34,391 nt of DNA from Verrucomicrobiota bacterium (lineage in GTDB: Bacteria > Verrucomicrobiota > Verrucomicrobiia > Limisphaerales > UBA9464): positions 1 through 34,391 of the forward strand of contig CANGKZ010000053.1 of the NCBI GenBank assembly GCA_947454705.1. The letters run 5' to 3'. Numbering within the stretch: the first letter of the stretch is position 1; each line of letters opens with the position of its first letter. The notes under the pieces are model-generated. The model saw only the letters and a list, made by a program, of their open reading frames with translations. It did not search any database and was not told the origin of the DNA. The translations under genes were made by a program, and so were the position numbers. This document shows, piece after piece, positions 25,967-34,243 of this stretch.

Positions 25967-28165
25967 TCAGGTCGGTTGCGATACGGCGCGGAAGAGGCGC
26001 AGGCGGCCGTAGTCGATTCGCCCGCCCAGATGCGCGTGGGCGCCGCTGAGGGTGTTCCAGCTGACTTTCTCGAAGGCATTGCGAATTTCGGAGATCTCCC
26101 CGGCGGTGAACAACGACTCCAGCTCCAACTTCTCCCCGGCTTCCACGGCCGAGGCCAGATGCCCCACGATGGTCGATTCCACCAGTTCACGTTGCTTGGC
26201 AATCGCCGACACCGTCACTCCCGCGCGGAATTGCCGCAGGGTTTCCCGGACGCTGTCGTTCATCAGTTCTCCCCGCGTCTTTCGCGCCGCGGATGGCGAA
26301 GGGGCGGAAGACGGCAGGCCACCGACAAATTCCTGACGCGGATTCGCCGCAAGGTGCGCCGCGATCTCTTCGATGAACGTCGCCCCGTAGGCCTCCCATT
26401 TCGCATCGCCCACGCCGGAAATCCGCCGGAACTCGGATTCGTTCACCGGATACTGACGCGCCATCATCCGGAGCGAGTTGTCCCCAAAAATGATGTACGA
26501 CGGAACGCCCTTCTCATCCGCGATCTGCTTTCGCGTCCGACGCAGTTTTTCAAACAGCAGTTCGTCGCAGGCGATTTCTCCGACGCGCTCCACCTTCGGC
26601 CGACTCGGCTCCATCGGCCGGGTCAGCGTGATCCGGCGTCGATCCTTCAACGCGGCAAATCCCTCGGCGGTCACGGCCAGGGTCGGAAACTGCCCGCTCT
26701 CCTGCTGCAGATAGCCGAGGCGCATGAGCTCGCGTCCGATCGAACCCCACACATTCCGCGCGTGCTCCTTGCCGATTCCGTAGGTCGACAGCGTGTGGTG
26801 CTCCCATTGACGGATCTTCTCCGTGTCCGCCCCCATGAGCACGCCGACCACGTGGTTCATTCCCACGCCGAATCCGCTCTTTTGCCGAATTCGGTACACA
26901 CAGCTCAAAAATTTTTGCGCCGCCTCGGTGCCGTCCCATGTCGCCCGCGGTGTGAGGCAATTGTCGCACGATCCACAATTGCCCTCGGGAAACTCCTCCC
27001 CAAAGTAATCCAGCAGCGCGGCCCGGCGGCATTCGCCGATCTCGGCGTAGTGCACCATTTGCTGCAGTTGCTGGCGCGACCGTTCGCGTTCCACCTCATC
27101 CGGTTTTTCGTCGATGAAGATCTTCTGCTTCGCCACGTCGCCCGCGCTGAACAACAGCAGGCATTCCCCGGGCAACCCGTCGCGCCCCGCACGCCCGGTT
27201 TCCTGATAATAGCCTTCCAGGTTCTTGGGCAGGTCGTGGTGGATCACAAACCGCACGTTGGGTTTGTTGATCCCCATGCCGAACGCGATCGTGGCACACA
27301 CCACGCGAACCTCATCGCGCAGGAACGCTTCCTGATTCTTGGACCGGGCGCCCTGGTCAAGCCCGGCATGATACGGCACGGCGCGAACGCCATCGGTCGC
27401 CAACTTGGAGGCGAGCGATTCCGTGCCCGCACGACTGGAGCAGTAGATGATGCCGCAGTCGGCCGGACGCGACCGGAGGTAGTCGAGGATCTGCCGATAA
27501 CCGGAATCACGCGGGGTGACCCGGTAGGTGAGGTTCGGCCGATTGAAGCTGGCCACGAACACCGCCGGATCGGTGAGGTGCAACTGCTCCAAAATATCCT
27601 CACGCACCCGCGGCGTGGCCGTGGCGGTGAGGGCCATGAACGGAACGCCTTCCGGAAGACGCCCGCGGAGCTCGCGCATCTGGCGGTACTCGGGACGGAA
27701 GTCGTGTCCCCATTCGCTGATGCAATGCGCTTCATCGACCGCCACGCAGGCCACTCCCCACCGGCGGAGATCGTCGATCAAGGTTCCCAGCATCAACCGT
27801 TCGGGGGCGAGGTACAGCAGGCGGTACTCGCGTTGATTCAATCCGCGCCACCGGGCTGAGGCCTCGGCATCGCTGAGCGAAGAATTGAGATAGGTCGCCG
27901 CCACGCCGTTTGCGGTGAGGGAATCCACCTGATCCTTCATCAGCGCGATCAACGGGGAAATCACCACCGTCAGCCCCGGACGCACCAGCGCGGGGAGCTG
28001 GAAGCACAGCGATTTTCCCCCGCCCGTGGGCAGGAGCGCGAAGACGTCGCGTCCCTCGAGGGAGGCGCGAATGATGTCCTCCTGGAGCGGACGAAAACTG
28101 CCATAGCCGAACACCTCCTTGAGCGGAGTGAGCAGATCGGTTTGAGATGGGGCAACCACGGGCAC
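25967..28165 (-). CDS. recQ: ATP-dependent DNA helicase RecQ
   Basis: This 732-residue protein has the RecQ domain order. The helicase core has Walker A TGGGKS (47-52), DEAH (144-147) and HDFRPEY. The zinc-binding Cys cluster (about 375-400) has CRRAALLDYFGEEFPEGNCGSCDNC, followed by a winged-helix RQC region (about 405-510) and HRDC (about 535-605). A C-terminal helix-turn-helix (about 634-680, VSAIAKQRELVESTIVGHL) follows. It unwinds DNA 3'-5' in recombination and fork repair. The frame continues to 28555, but that extension runs through intergenic repeats. I place the start at GTG 28165, next to PVVAPSQTDLLTPLKEVFG; the next GTG at 28159 is equally possible. No ribosome binding site is visible for either. 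Confidence 0.93.
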   Translation of the reverse strand: MPVVAPSQTDLLTPLKEVFGYGSFRPLQEDIIRASLEGRDVFALLPTGGGKSLCFQLPALVRPGLTVVISPLIALMKDQVDSLTANGVAATYLNSSLSDAEASARWRGLNQREYRLLYLAPERLMLGTLIDDLRRWGVACVAVDEAHCISEWGHDFRPEYRQMRELRGRLPEGVPFMALTATATPRVREDILEQLHLTDPAVFVASFNRPNLTYRVTPRDSGYRQILDYLRSRPADCGIIYCSSRAGTESLASKLATDGVRAVPYHAGLDQGARSKNQEAFLRDEVRVVCATIAFGMGINKPNVRFVIHHDLPKNLEGYYQETGRAGRDGLPGECLLLFSAGDVAKQKIFIDEKPDEVERERSRQQLQQMVHYAEIGECRRAALLDYFGEEFPEGNCGSCDNCLTPRATWDGTEAAQKFLSCVYRIRQKSGFGVGMNHVVGVLMGADTEKIRQWEHHTLSTYGIGKEHARNVWGSIGRELMRLGYLQQESGQFPTLAVTAEGFAALKDRRRITLTRPMEPSRPKVERVGEIACDELLFEKLRRTRKQIADEKGVPSYIIFGDNSLRMMARQYPVNESEFRRISGVGDAKWEAYGATFIEEIAAHLAANPRQEFVGGLPSSAPSPSAARKTRGELMNDSVRETLRQFRAGVTVSAIAKQRELVESTIVGHLASAVEAGEKLELESLFTAGEISEIRNAFEKVSWNTLSGAHAHLGGRIDYGRLRLFRAVSQPT

Positions 28166-28274
28166 GAGTGGAGAGTGGGAGATTTGGGTCAAAGCGTGGA
28201 AGAAAATCGCTCGGCCGCCAATCTGTGCAGTTTGTGCACGGGGGAAAAAGTGGGGGCGGGGACGCGAGGAGGCG

Positions 28275-28310
28275 GTTGAAGGGTTGAAAAGTTGAAGCGT
28301 TGAAGGGGGG
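28275..28310. repeat. GTTGAA-type motif
   Basis: GTTGAAGGGTTGAAAAG then TTGAAGCGTTGAAGG is nearly identical to 7569-7602. It lies upstream of recQ within the false N-terminal extension of that frame. Confidence 0.75.
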
Positions 28311-28344
28311 AAATCGCGGCGGCGCGCGAGCGCGAGCGTAAGAC

Positions 28345-28487
28345 AATAGCCCATGGCCTTCAGGCCTGGGTTCAGAAGCAGTGGACGTTTTCGAGTACCA
28401 GCGGGACGGCAGAGGCGCGTTTCTGTCGCCCCTCCGGGGCTCGACCCGTGTTGCACCCCAACCCCCGGCCTGAAGGCCGCGGCTATT
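28345..28487. repeat. 143-bp inverted-repeat element with GGCCTTCAGGCC ends
   Basis: AATAGCCCATGGCCTTCAGG at the left end and the inverse of GGCCTGAAGGCCGCGGCTATT at the right end form terminal inverted repeats. Each end contains the near-palindrome GGCCTTCAGGCC. The middle has GTCGCCCCTCCGGGGCTCG. There is no coding content. With 28275-28310 and 28622-28661 it fills most of the 28166-28827 intergenic stretch. Confidence 0.8.
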
Positions 28488-28621
28488 TTCATCCAATACC
28501 GATTTGCATCGCACCCAAACCCGGTCATCGCGTCGATTGCGGCAAACCCGCGCAAACCACCCCGAATTCAACCACTCCAAGCAGGCGAAAAATTCCAAGG
28601 CGAATCCCGCCCTTTCTCCCT

Positions 28622-28661
28622 CTCTGCATCTGCGTTCATCTGCGTCCATCTGTGGTTTTGA
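28622..28661. repeat. Oligonucleotide phrase CTGCGTTCATCTGCGTCCAT
   Basis: The CTCTGCATCTG / CGTTCATCTGCGTCCATCTG phrase, in steps of 9-10 bases, is related to 16546-16579 and 25926-25956. Confidence 0.65.
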
Positions 28662-28827
28662 AAGCGTCTCCTCAAAACCCATCTGCTAGCTGCCATCTGC
28701 CATCTTCTCCGAGTCTTCCGCGTTTTCCATGAATGGACGACACCCGGGAATCGACAAACACCCGGCCGACTCCGATTCTGACCGCATTGAACCCCAATCC
28801 GCACCCGACCGCAGCGTGAATGCTCCG

Positions 28828-31800
28828 ATGGATCCAGCACGTCCCCTCCCCGCTTTGCCCCGCCCGCGCTCCCGCGTCAGCGCCGGCCTCGGGATGATCG
28901 GATTCATCGTCTCTTTTTTGGTACATTCCCTGGTCCGGGCGGCAGGCGCGGAACCGTCCGACAAGGTGCTCAACCAACGGTTCGAGACCCAGGTGCAGCC
29001 GTTTTTGCGGACGTATTGCCTTTCATGCCACGGGCACGACAAGCCGAAGTCCGGGCTGGATCTGTCGAAGCTGAACTCCCTGGCCGCGACACGTGAGGCC
29101 GCCGAGGTTTGGAAGGGCGTGCTCGAGCGATTGGAGGCGGGCGACATGCCGCCGGAGAAGGCCAAGCAACAGCCCGATGTGGCCGCGCGACAAGAGCTGA
29201 TCCGCTGGAGCCGGGATTTCCTGCGCTCCGAATCGCGCCGCAACGCGGGCGACCCGGGACCGGTGCTGGCGCGTCGACTGAGCCACGCGGAATACGACAA
29301 CTCCATCCGCGACCTCACGGGACGCGACCTGCATCCGACCCGCGAATTCCCCGATGACCCGTCGAACTCCGCCGGATTCGACAACTCCGGGGAATCGCTC
29401 TCCATGTCCCCCGCCCTGGTGGGCAAGTATCTCACGGCGGCGCGCGAAGTGGCCGACCACATGTACCTGCGGCCGGATCGCATCGCCTTCGCGCCCCATC
29501 CCATGCGGGCCGAGACCGACCGGGACAAATTCTGCGTCCAGCAAATCATCGATTTCTACCACCGCCACAACACCAACCTCACAAGCTACTTCGAAGCCGC
29601 CTGGCAATACCGGCATCGGGCAGCCTTGGGACAGCGGGGGGCCACGCTCAATTCCGTCGCCACCCAGGCCAAGTTGAGTCCGCGGTATCTCACCAACGTC
29701 TGGAACCTGCTCACCGACCGTGAGACGCCACTCGGACCGGTTCTCGCGCTGCGAACCCGGTGGAACGCTCTCCCGCCGCCCGGACGCTCCAGCCCGGAGG
29801 CCCTTCGCGCCGGTTTGCAGGGCATGCGCGATTACGTGGCCCAAGTGCGGCACAAGGTGGAACCGCGCTTCGCCAACATGAGCGCGGGCAACGTGGACTC
29901 CGGACGCCAGCCCCTCATCACCTGGCGCAACATCCAGTACGCCACCCACCGTCGAACCTTCGATCCCGCGCAGCTTCAGGTGGACGGCGAACCCCGCCGC
30001 GAACCCGCGGTGTACGTCGAGCCCGGGACCTCGAATCCGTTCGGCCCGGGCAACACGGTCCTCATCACCAATGTTCCCGGCGATGTCGATCTGAAGGTTC
30101 CCGCGGGCGAGCGGGCGCGCTACGAGGCGGCGTTCGCCCGGTTTTGCAGCGTGTTTCCCGACATGTTTTACAAGGAGGAACGCGGACGGAATTACTTCGA
30201 CGCCACGCAGGATCGCGGACGCTACCTGAGCGCCGGATTCCACAACATGATGGGCTACTTCCGCGACGATCAGCCCTTGTATGAATTGATCCTGAGCCCC
30301 GCGGAGCAGCGCGAGCTCGATGCCCTGTGGTTTGATCTCCACTTCGTCGCCGCCGCCAATGCCCGCACCTTTGTTCAGTTCTTCCGCGCAGGCAGCCGCG
30401 GGGAGGGCCAGCTCGTGCAGAACGAAGCCGGGGCCGTGCCCGAACGTCCCGAGGACCGCGACCCCACCAGCGATTTCCAGATCAACGCGCTCGAAAAGCG
30501 CTACCTCGAACAAGCCAAGGGCGGAGCCAACATCGCCATTCGAGCCATCCGCGAGTTCTTCCAAAACTACCGGGAAAGCCTGCGCGGCACGGAACGCGCG
30601 CACGTGGAGTCGGAGCCGGTTCACCTCAAGGCCCTGGTGGACTTCGCCGGACGCGCCTTCCGACGCCCCCTCACGGCCGAAGAACGCGCCGAACTAATCG
30701 CCGATTACAAAGCCGCGCGGGAACGCGACGGACTCGATCACGAATCCGCCATTCGCGACGGCATTGTCGGCATCCTGATGTCCCCGCAGTTCTGCTACCG
30801 ACTCGACCTCGCGCGGCTCGATTCCCCAGTCGGACCGGGATTCACGCGGTTGTCCGACTACGACCTCGCGAGCCGGCTGAGCTATTTCCTCTGGTCCGCG
30901 CCACCCGACGAGGAACTCCTCCGCCACGCCGCTGCCGGCGATTTGCATCTGCCGAAAATCCTCACCGCGCAGACCCGTCGGATGCTCCAAGATCCACGCC
31001 TGCGCGCCCTGGCCGTCGAGTTCGGCGGAAACTGGCTCGAGTTCCGGCGCTTTGAATCGCTGTCCTCCGTGGACCGCGGCCGCTTCCCGCAATTCGACAA
31101 TGCGCTCCGCACCGCCATGTTCGAGGAACCCGCCCGCTTCCTCCTCGATCTCATCCAATCCAACCGGCCCGTCACCGACTGCCTGCTGGCCACGCATACG
31201 TTTGTGAATCCGGTGCTGGCCCGTCACTACGGCATGCCGGAACCGACCGGCACCAACTGGGTTCGCGTGAATCGTGCAGACCAATACGGCCGCGGCGGAA
31301 TCCTTCCCATGGCGGCGTTCCTCACCAAGAACGCGCCCGGCCTGCGAACCAGTCCGGTGAAGCGCGGCAACTGGGTGGTGCGAAATGTCCTCGGCGAGCA
31401 CATCCCGGCCCCGCCCCCGACCGTGCCGGAGCTCCCGCGCGATGAATCAAAAATGGATCTCCCCCTGGCGCAGATGCTCGCCCGCCACCGGGCCGATCCG
31501 AACTGCGCCTCGTGCCACGCGCGGTTTGATGCGCTCGGATTGGTCTTCGAGGGCTACGGGCCAATCGGGGAGCGTCGTAACGCCGACCTCGCCGGACACC
31601 GCGTGGATCCCTCGGCGGTGTTCCCCGGCGGGATGAACGGCACCGGATTGTCCGGCCTCCAGGCCTACCTCCGCGCTCGACGCCAGACGGAATTCGTCGA
31701 TACGTTCTGCCGGAAACTCCTGGCCTTTGCGTTGAATCGGAGCCTCATCCTTTCGGACGATCTGCTCGTCGAGGACATGACCCGCGCGCTGGCCAGGGAC

Positions 31801-31902
31801 AAGTTCCGGGTCCAGACCGCGATCGAACACATCGTCACCAGCCCCCAATTCCTGAACCTGCGCAACCGCAACGCCGTCACGTCCACGGAATCCCCCCGAT
31901 GA
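28828..31902 (+). CDS. Secreted haem protein, PSCyt1-DUF1587-DUF1595-DUF1592-DUF1588-DUF1585
   Basis: This 1024-residue protein has a signal peptide or single hydrophobic segment (about 22-40) and PSCyt1 with YCLSCHGH (C64, C67, H68). DUF1587 follows (RRLSHAEYDNSIRDLTGRDL, about 195-265), then a long lineage-specific insertion (about 265-590). DUF1595 (VDFAGRAFRRPLTAEERAEL), DUF1592 (SDYDLASRLSYFLWSAPPDEEL), DUF1588 (RGGILPMAAFLTKNAPGLRTSPVKRG, with a second CASCH at C893/C896/H897) and DUF1585 (HRVDPSAVFPGGM to the end) complete it. It is a standard partner of DUF1552 proteins; its reaction is unknown. The frame is open from 28729. I take the ATG at 28828 because it brings the hydrophobic segment near the N-terminus; 28729 remains possible. 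The stop overlaps the next start by 4 bp (ATGA). Confidence 0.87.
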   Translation: MDPARPLPALPRPRSRVSAGLGMIGFIVSFLVHSLVRAAGAEPSDKVLNQRFETQVQPFLRTYCLSCHGHDKPKSGLDLSKLNSLAATREAAEVWKGVLERLEAGDMPPEKAKQQPDVAARQELIRWSRDFLRSESRRNAGDPGPVLARRLSHAEYDNSIRDLTGRDLHPTREFPDDPSNSAGFDNSGESLSMSPALVGKYLTAAREVADHMYLRPDRIAFAPHPMRAETDRDKFCVQQIIDFYHRHNTNLTSYFEAAWQYRHRAALGQRGATLNSVATQAKLSPRYLTNVWNLLTDRETPLGPVLALRTRWNALPPPGRSSPEALRAGLQGMRDYVAQVRHKVEPRFANMSAGNVDSGRQPLITWRNIQYATHRRTFDPAQLQVDGEPRREPAVYVEPGTSNPFGPGNTVLITNVPGDVDLKVPAGERARYEAAFARFCSVFPDMFYKEERGRNYFDATQDRGRYLSAGFHNMMGYFRDDQPLYELILSPAEQRELDALWFDLHFVAAANARTFVQFFRAGSRGEGQLVQNEAGAVPERPEDRDPTSDFQINALEKRYLEQAKGGANIAIRAIREFFQNYRESLRGTERAHVESEPVHLKALVDFAGRAFRRPLTAEERAELIADYKAARERDGLDHESAIRDGIVGILMSPQFCYRLDLARLDSPVGPGFTRLSDYDLASRLSYFLWSAPPDEELLRHAAAGDLHLPKILTAQTRRMLQDPRLRALAVEFGGNWLEFRRFESLSSVDRGRFPQFDNALRTAMFEEPARFLLDLIQSNRPVTDCLLATHTFVNPVLARHYGMPEPTGTNWVRVNRADQYGRGGILPMAAFLTKNAPGLRTSPVKRGNWVVRNVLGEHIPAPPPTVPELPRDESKMDLPLAQMLARHRADPNCASCHARFDALGLVFEGYGPIGERRNADLAGHRVDPSAVFPGGMNGTGLSGLQAYLRARRQTEFVDTFCRKLLAFALNRSLILSDDLLVEDMTRALARDKFRVQTAIEHIVTSPQFLNLRNRNAVTSTESPR

Positions 31903-33278
31903 ACCCCCACCGCCTCTCCCCGGCCCCGCAGCGCGCCGCGTTCCAGTTCCCGCGCCGCACCTTCTTGCGTGGCGTGGGCGTCACCATGGCGCTGCCGTGG
32001 ATGGAATCCATCAACACCCTCGGCGCCGCCGTGGCCCCGCAGGATGGATCCGTCGATCCCGCCGCGCCCGCCACCGGTCATCCGCAGCGCTTCGCGGTGA
32101 TGTTCATGGGATGCGGCGTGAACATGGACCACTGGTGGGGCAAGAACGGCGTATCAGGATTGGAACTCGGAAAGTCGTTGCAGCCGCTCGACCCGGTGAA
32201 GTCGAAGGTCAACGTCATCCACGGCCTGTTCAACAAGCGCGCCACCGGCCAGGGAATCCATCCCGCGATGACCGGCAACCTGCTCTCCGGCGTGCCGATT
32301 CAGAAGGGCGCGATCATCCACGGCGGCATCAGCATGGACCAGGTGCTGGCCAATCACCTCGGACAGCAGACGCTGCAGTCGAGCCTGGTGCTGGCCTGCG
32401 AGCCGCCGATGACCGGCTATCACGAGACCAATTTTTCCAACGCTTACAGCTCGCACATCTCGTGGCAGAACGCGGACTCACCGGTGCCCAACGAGCTGTT
32501 TCCATCGCTCGCCTTCGACAGCCTGTTTGAGAACCGCGGCAGCGCGCGCAACATCAGCATCCTGGACCGTGTGAAGGAACGGGCCGAGAAGCTCGGACGC
32601 CGCATCAGTGCGGCCGACAAGGGCAAGCTCGACGAATACCTCACCAGCGTCCGCTCCGTGGAGCAGAACATCGAACGACTCCGCGCCACCAAGGCCCGCG
32701 CGGAATCGCGCTCCCGGGAAACCGGACGCGAACTGTTCACGATGAAGCGTCCCGACAACGGACTCCCCGAGGACCTTCGCGAACACGCGCGGCTGATGGT
32801 CGACATCATCGCCCTGGCCTTCCAGACCGACAAAACCCGCGTCGCCTCGCTGATCCTGGCGCGCGATCTGTCGTCGCTCTATTACCCGTTCCTCGACGTC
32901 CGCGACGGACACCACGGAGCCTCGCACAACGATCTCTCCGACGGCTACGAACGCATCTGCCGGTTCCACCTCGGTCAACTCGCCTACCTGGCGAAGCGCC
33001 TTGAAGCGATGCCGGAAGGCGAAGGCACGGTGTTGGACAACAGCTGCCTGATGTTCCTGTCGAACATGATGTCCGGCACCAAGCACGACAACCGCAAGGT
33101 CCCCGTGGTGACCGTGGGCGGATTGGGCGGAACCCTGAAGACGGGCCGTGCGTTGAACTATCTCGATGCGGGCGACGACAACCGGAAGCTCTGCAGCCTG
33201 TACTTGGGAATCATGGACCGCATGGGCGTACGTCTCGACCACTTCGGCGACGCCGATCACCGCCTAGCGAATCTCTGA
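31899..33278 (+). CDS. DUF1552 family protein, Tat-exported
   Basis: This 459-residue protein overlaps the preceding gene by ATGA. It begins with a twin-arginine leader FPRRTFLRGVGVTMALPWME (R19-R20), which is typical of DUF1552. It continues with FMGCGVNMDHWWGKNG, VNVIHGLFNKRATGQGIHPAMTGNLLSG, VDQVLANHLG and later DKTRVASLILARDLSSLYYPF plus NSCLMFLSNMMSGTKHDNRKVPVVTVGG. The family is thought to share a phosphatase/sulfatase-like scaffold with DUF1501 but has no assigned activity. Pairing with a DUF1587-DUF1585 haem protein is the usual arrangement in Planctomycetota and Verrucomicrobiota. The final segment is MGVRLDHFGDADHRLANL. It is probably exported folded together with, or bound to, its haem partner. 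Confidence 0.9.
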   Translation: MNPHRLSPAPQRAAFQFPRRTFLRGVGVTMALPWMESINTLGAAVAPQDGSVDPAAPATGHPQRFAVMFMGCGVNMDHWWGKNGVSGLELGKSLQPLDPVKSKVNVIHGLFNKRATGQGIHPAMTGNLLSGVPIQKGAIIHGGISMDQVLANHLGQQTLQSSLVLACEPPMTGYHETNFSNAYSSHISWQNADSPVPNELFPSLAFDSLFENRGSARNISILDRVKERAEKLGRRISAADKGKLDEYLTSVRSVEQNIERLRATKARAESRSRETGRELFTMKRPDNGLPEDLREHARLMVDIIALAFQTDKTRVASLILARDLSSLYYPFLDVRDGHHGASHNDLSDGYERICRFHLGQLAYLAKRLEAMPEGEGTVLDNSCLMFLSNMMSGTKHDNRKVPVVTVGGLGGTLKTGRALNYLDAGDDNRKLCSLYLGIMDRMGVRLDHFGDADHRLANL

Positions 33279-33293
33279 TTTGCCGCCCCGCCG

Positions 33294-34052
33294 TGGAGGG
33301 CGCGGTTCCACCCGCGTCCCATTCAATCGCGATCCCGACGCGAGCACGTCGCCCACTCGCTTGGGTCGCCCCCCCAAACCCAGCCCGCGCCAAATCAACC
33401 TTGGAGTGCGGCGGGAAGCGCAGCGCCACGCCGCTTTGGTCAACGCCAACCCGCGATCGGACGCAGGAGAATCAAAGAACCGCAGAGACGCGGAGACGCA
33501 GAGAGATCCGTTTTCGAGGCCGATGCGATAAAGCCGGTCGGTTTTTCCCCAACACCCGATCCCCAAAGCGGTGTCGACGCTCCGCTCTGCCACCGCACTC
33601 CACAATCGCGCGGCGCCGAGTCTCGGCGGTTGCTTTCACGTTTCGGCCTGCGACTTCACACGGGGTCCGCAGGCGAATATGGGGCGTGGGTGGAACCACG
33701 CCCTTCACCTTGGATGGGGGCCACCGAGCATAGGCCGCAAACATAGTGGAGGGCGCGGTTCCACCCGCGCCCCATTCAATCGCGATCCCGACGCGGCCAC
33801 GTTGCCCACTCGCTTGGGTCGCCCCCAAAACCCAGCTCGCGCCAAATCAACCTTGGAGTGCGGCGGGAAGCGCAGCGCCACGCCGCTTTGGTCAACGCCA
33901 ACCTGCGATCAGACGCAGAAAAATTAAGGAACCGCGGAGACGCGGAGGAACAGAGGGTTCCGTTTTCGAGGCCGTTGCGATAAAGCTGGTCGGTTTTTCC
34001 CAACACCCGATCCCAAAAGCGGTGTCGACGCTCCGCTCTGCCACCGCACTCC
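33294..34052 (-). repeat. Family 1 large repeat array, copy 3 (inverse orientation, 452-bp period)
   Basis: GGAGTGCGGCGGGAAGCG at 33403 and 33855 and GTGGAGGGCGCGG at 33294 and 33746 both recur after 452 bp, so this array has a longer unit than copies 1 and 2. The extra module (about 33294-33402 and 33746-33854) reads GTGGAGGGCGCGGTTCCACC then CGCGATCCCGACGCG. The rest is the reverse complement of family 1 units, including TGTCGACGCTCCGCTC. The array closes at CCGCACTCC, 34044-34052. Confidence 0.88.
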
Positions 34053-34243
34053 AAAATCAAACCGCCCCTCCCTCAATTTTGAATTTATAATTTAAATTCA
34101 GTACTGTCCGGTTGGATTTCTGAGGAATGCTATCGGACCGCTGCAAACATTGGCTAGAAGTGGATTTTGGCGTTTTTTCGATTTGAATTCCACGGCGGCC
34201 AGTTGGTGCTTTTCGGCTGGAGATTGACGCGAAAGCCTGCCCC
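34053..34243 (+). other. AT-rich spacer and probable left end of an insertion sequence
   Basis: 34080-34100 is an AT-rich inverted repeat (TGAATTT/AAATTCA around ATAATTT), unlike the surrounding G+C-rich DNA. From 34101, GTACTGTCCGGTTGGATTTC may be the left terminal inverted repeat of the IS whose transposase starts at 34244. The matching right end and target duplication are outside the window. Confidence 0.5.

Noticed and set aside
25976-27859. A 627-codon frame opposite recQ
   Set aside because: RecQ motifs are complete on the minus strand; the plus frame shows no family.
28166-28555. The 130-codon upstream extension of recQ
   Set aside because: It runs through repeats 28275-28310 and 28345-28487 and adds no helicase sequence.
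29023-30624. A 533-codon minus frame within the DUF1587-type gene, and similar minus frames at 792-2009, 2686-3903 and 4234-5433
   Set aside because: They are shadows of well-supported genes with recognisable motifs on the other strand.
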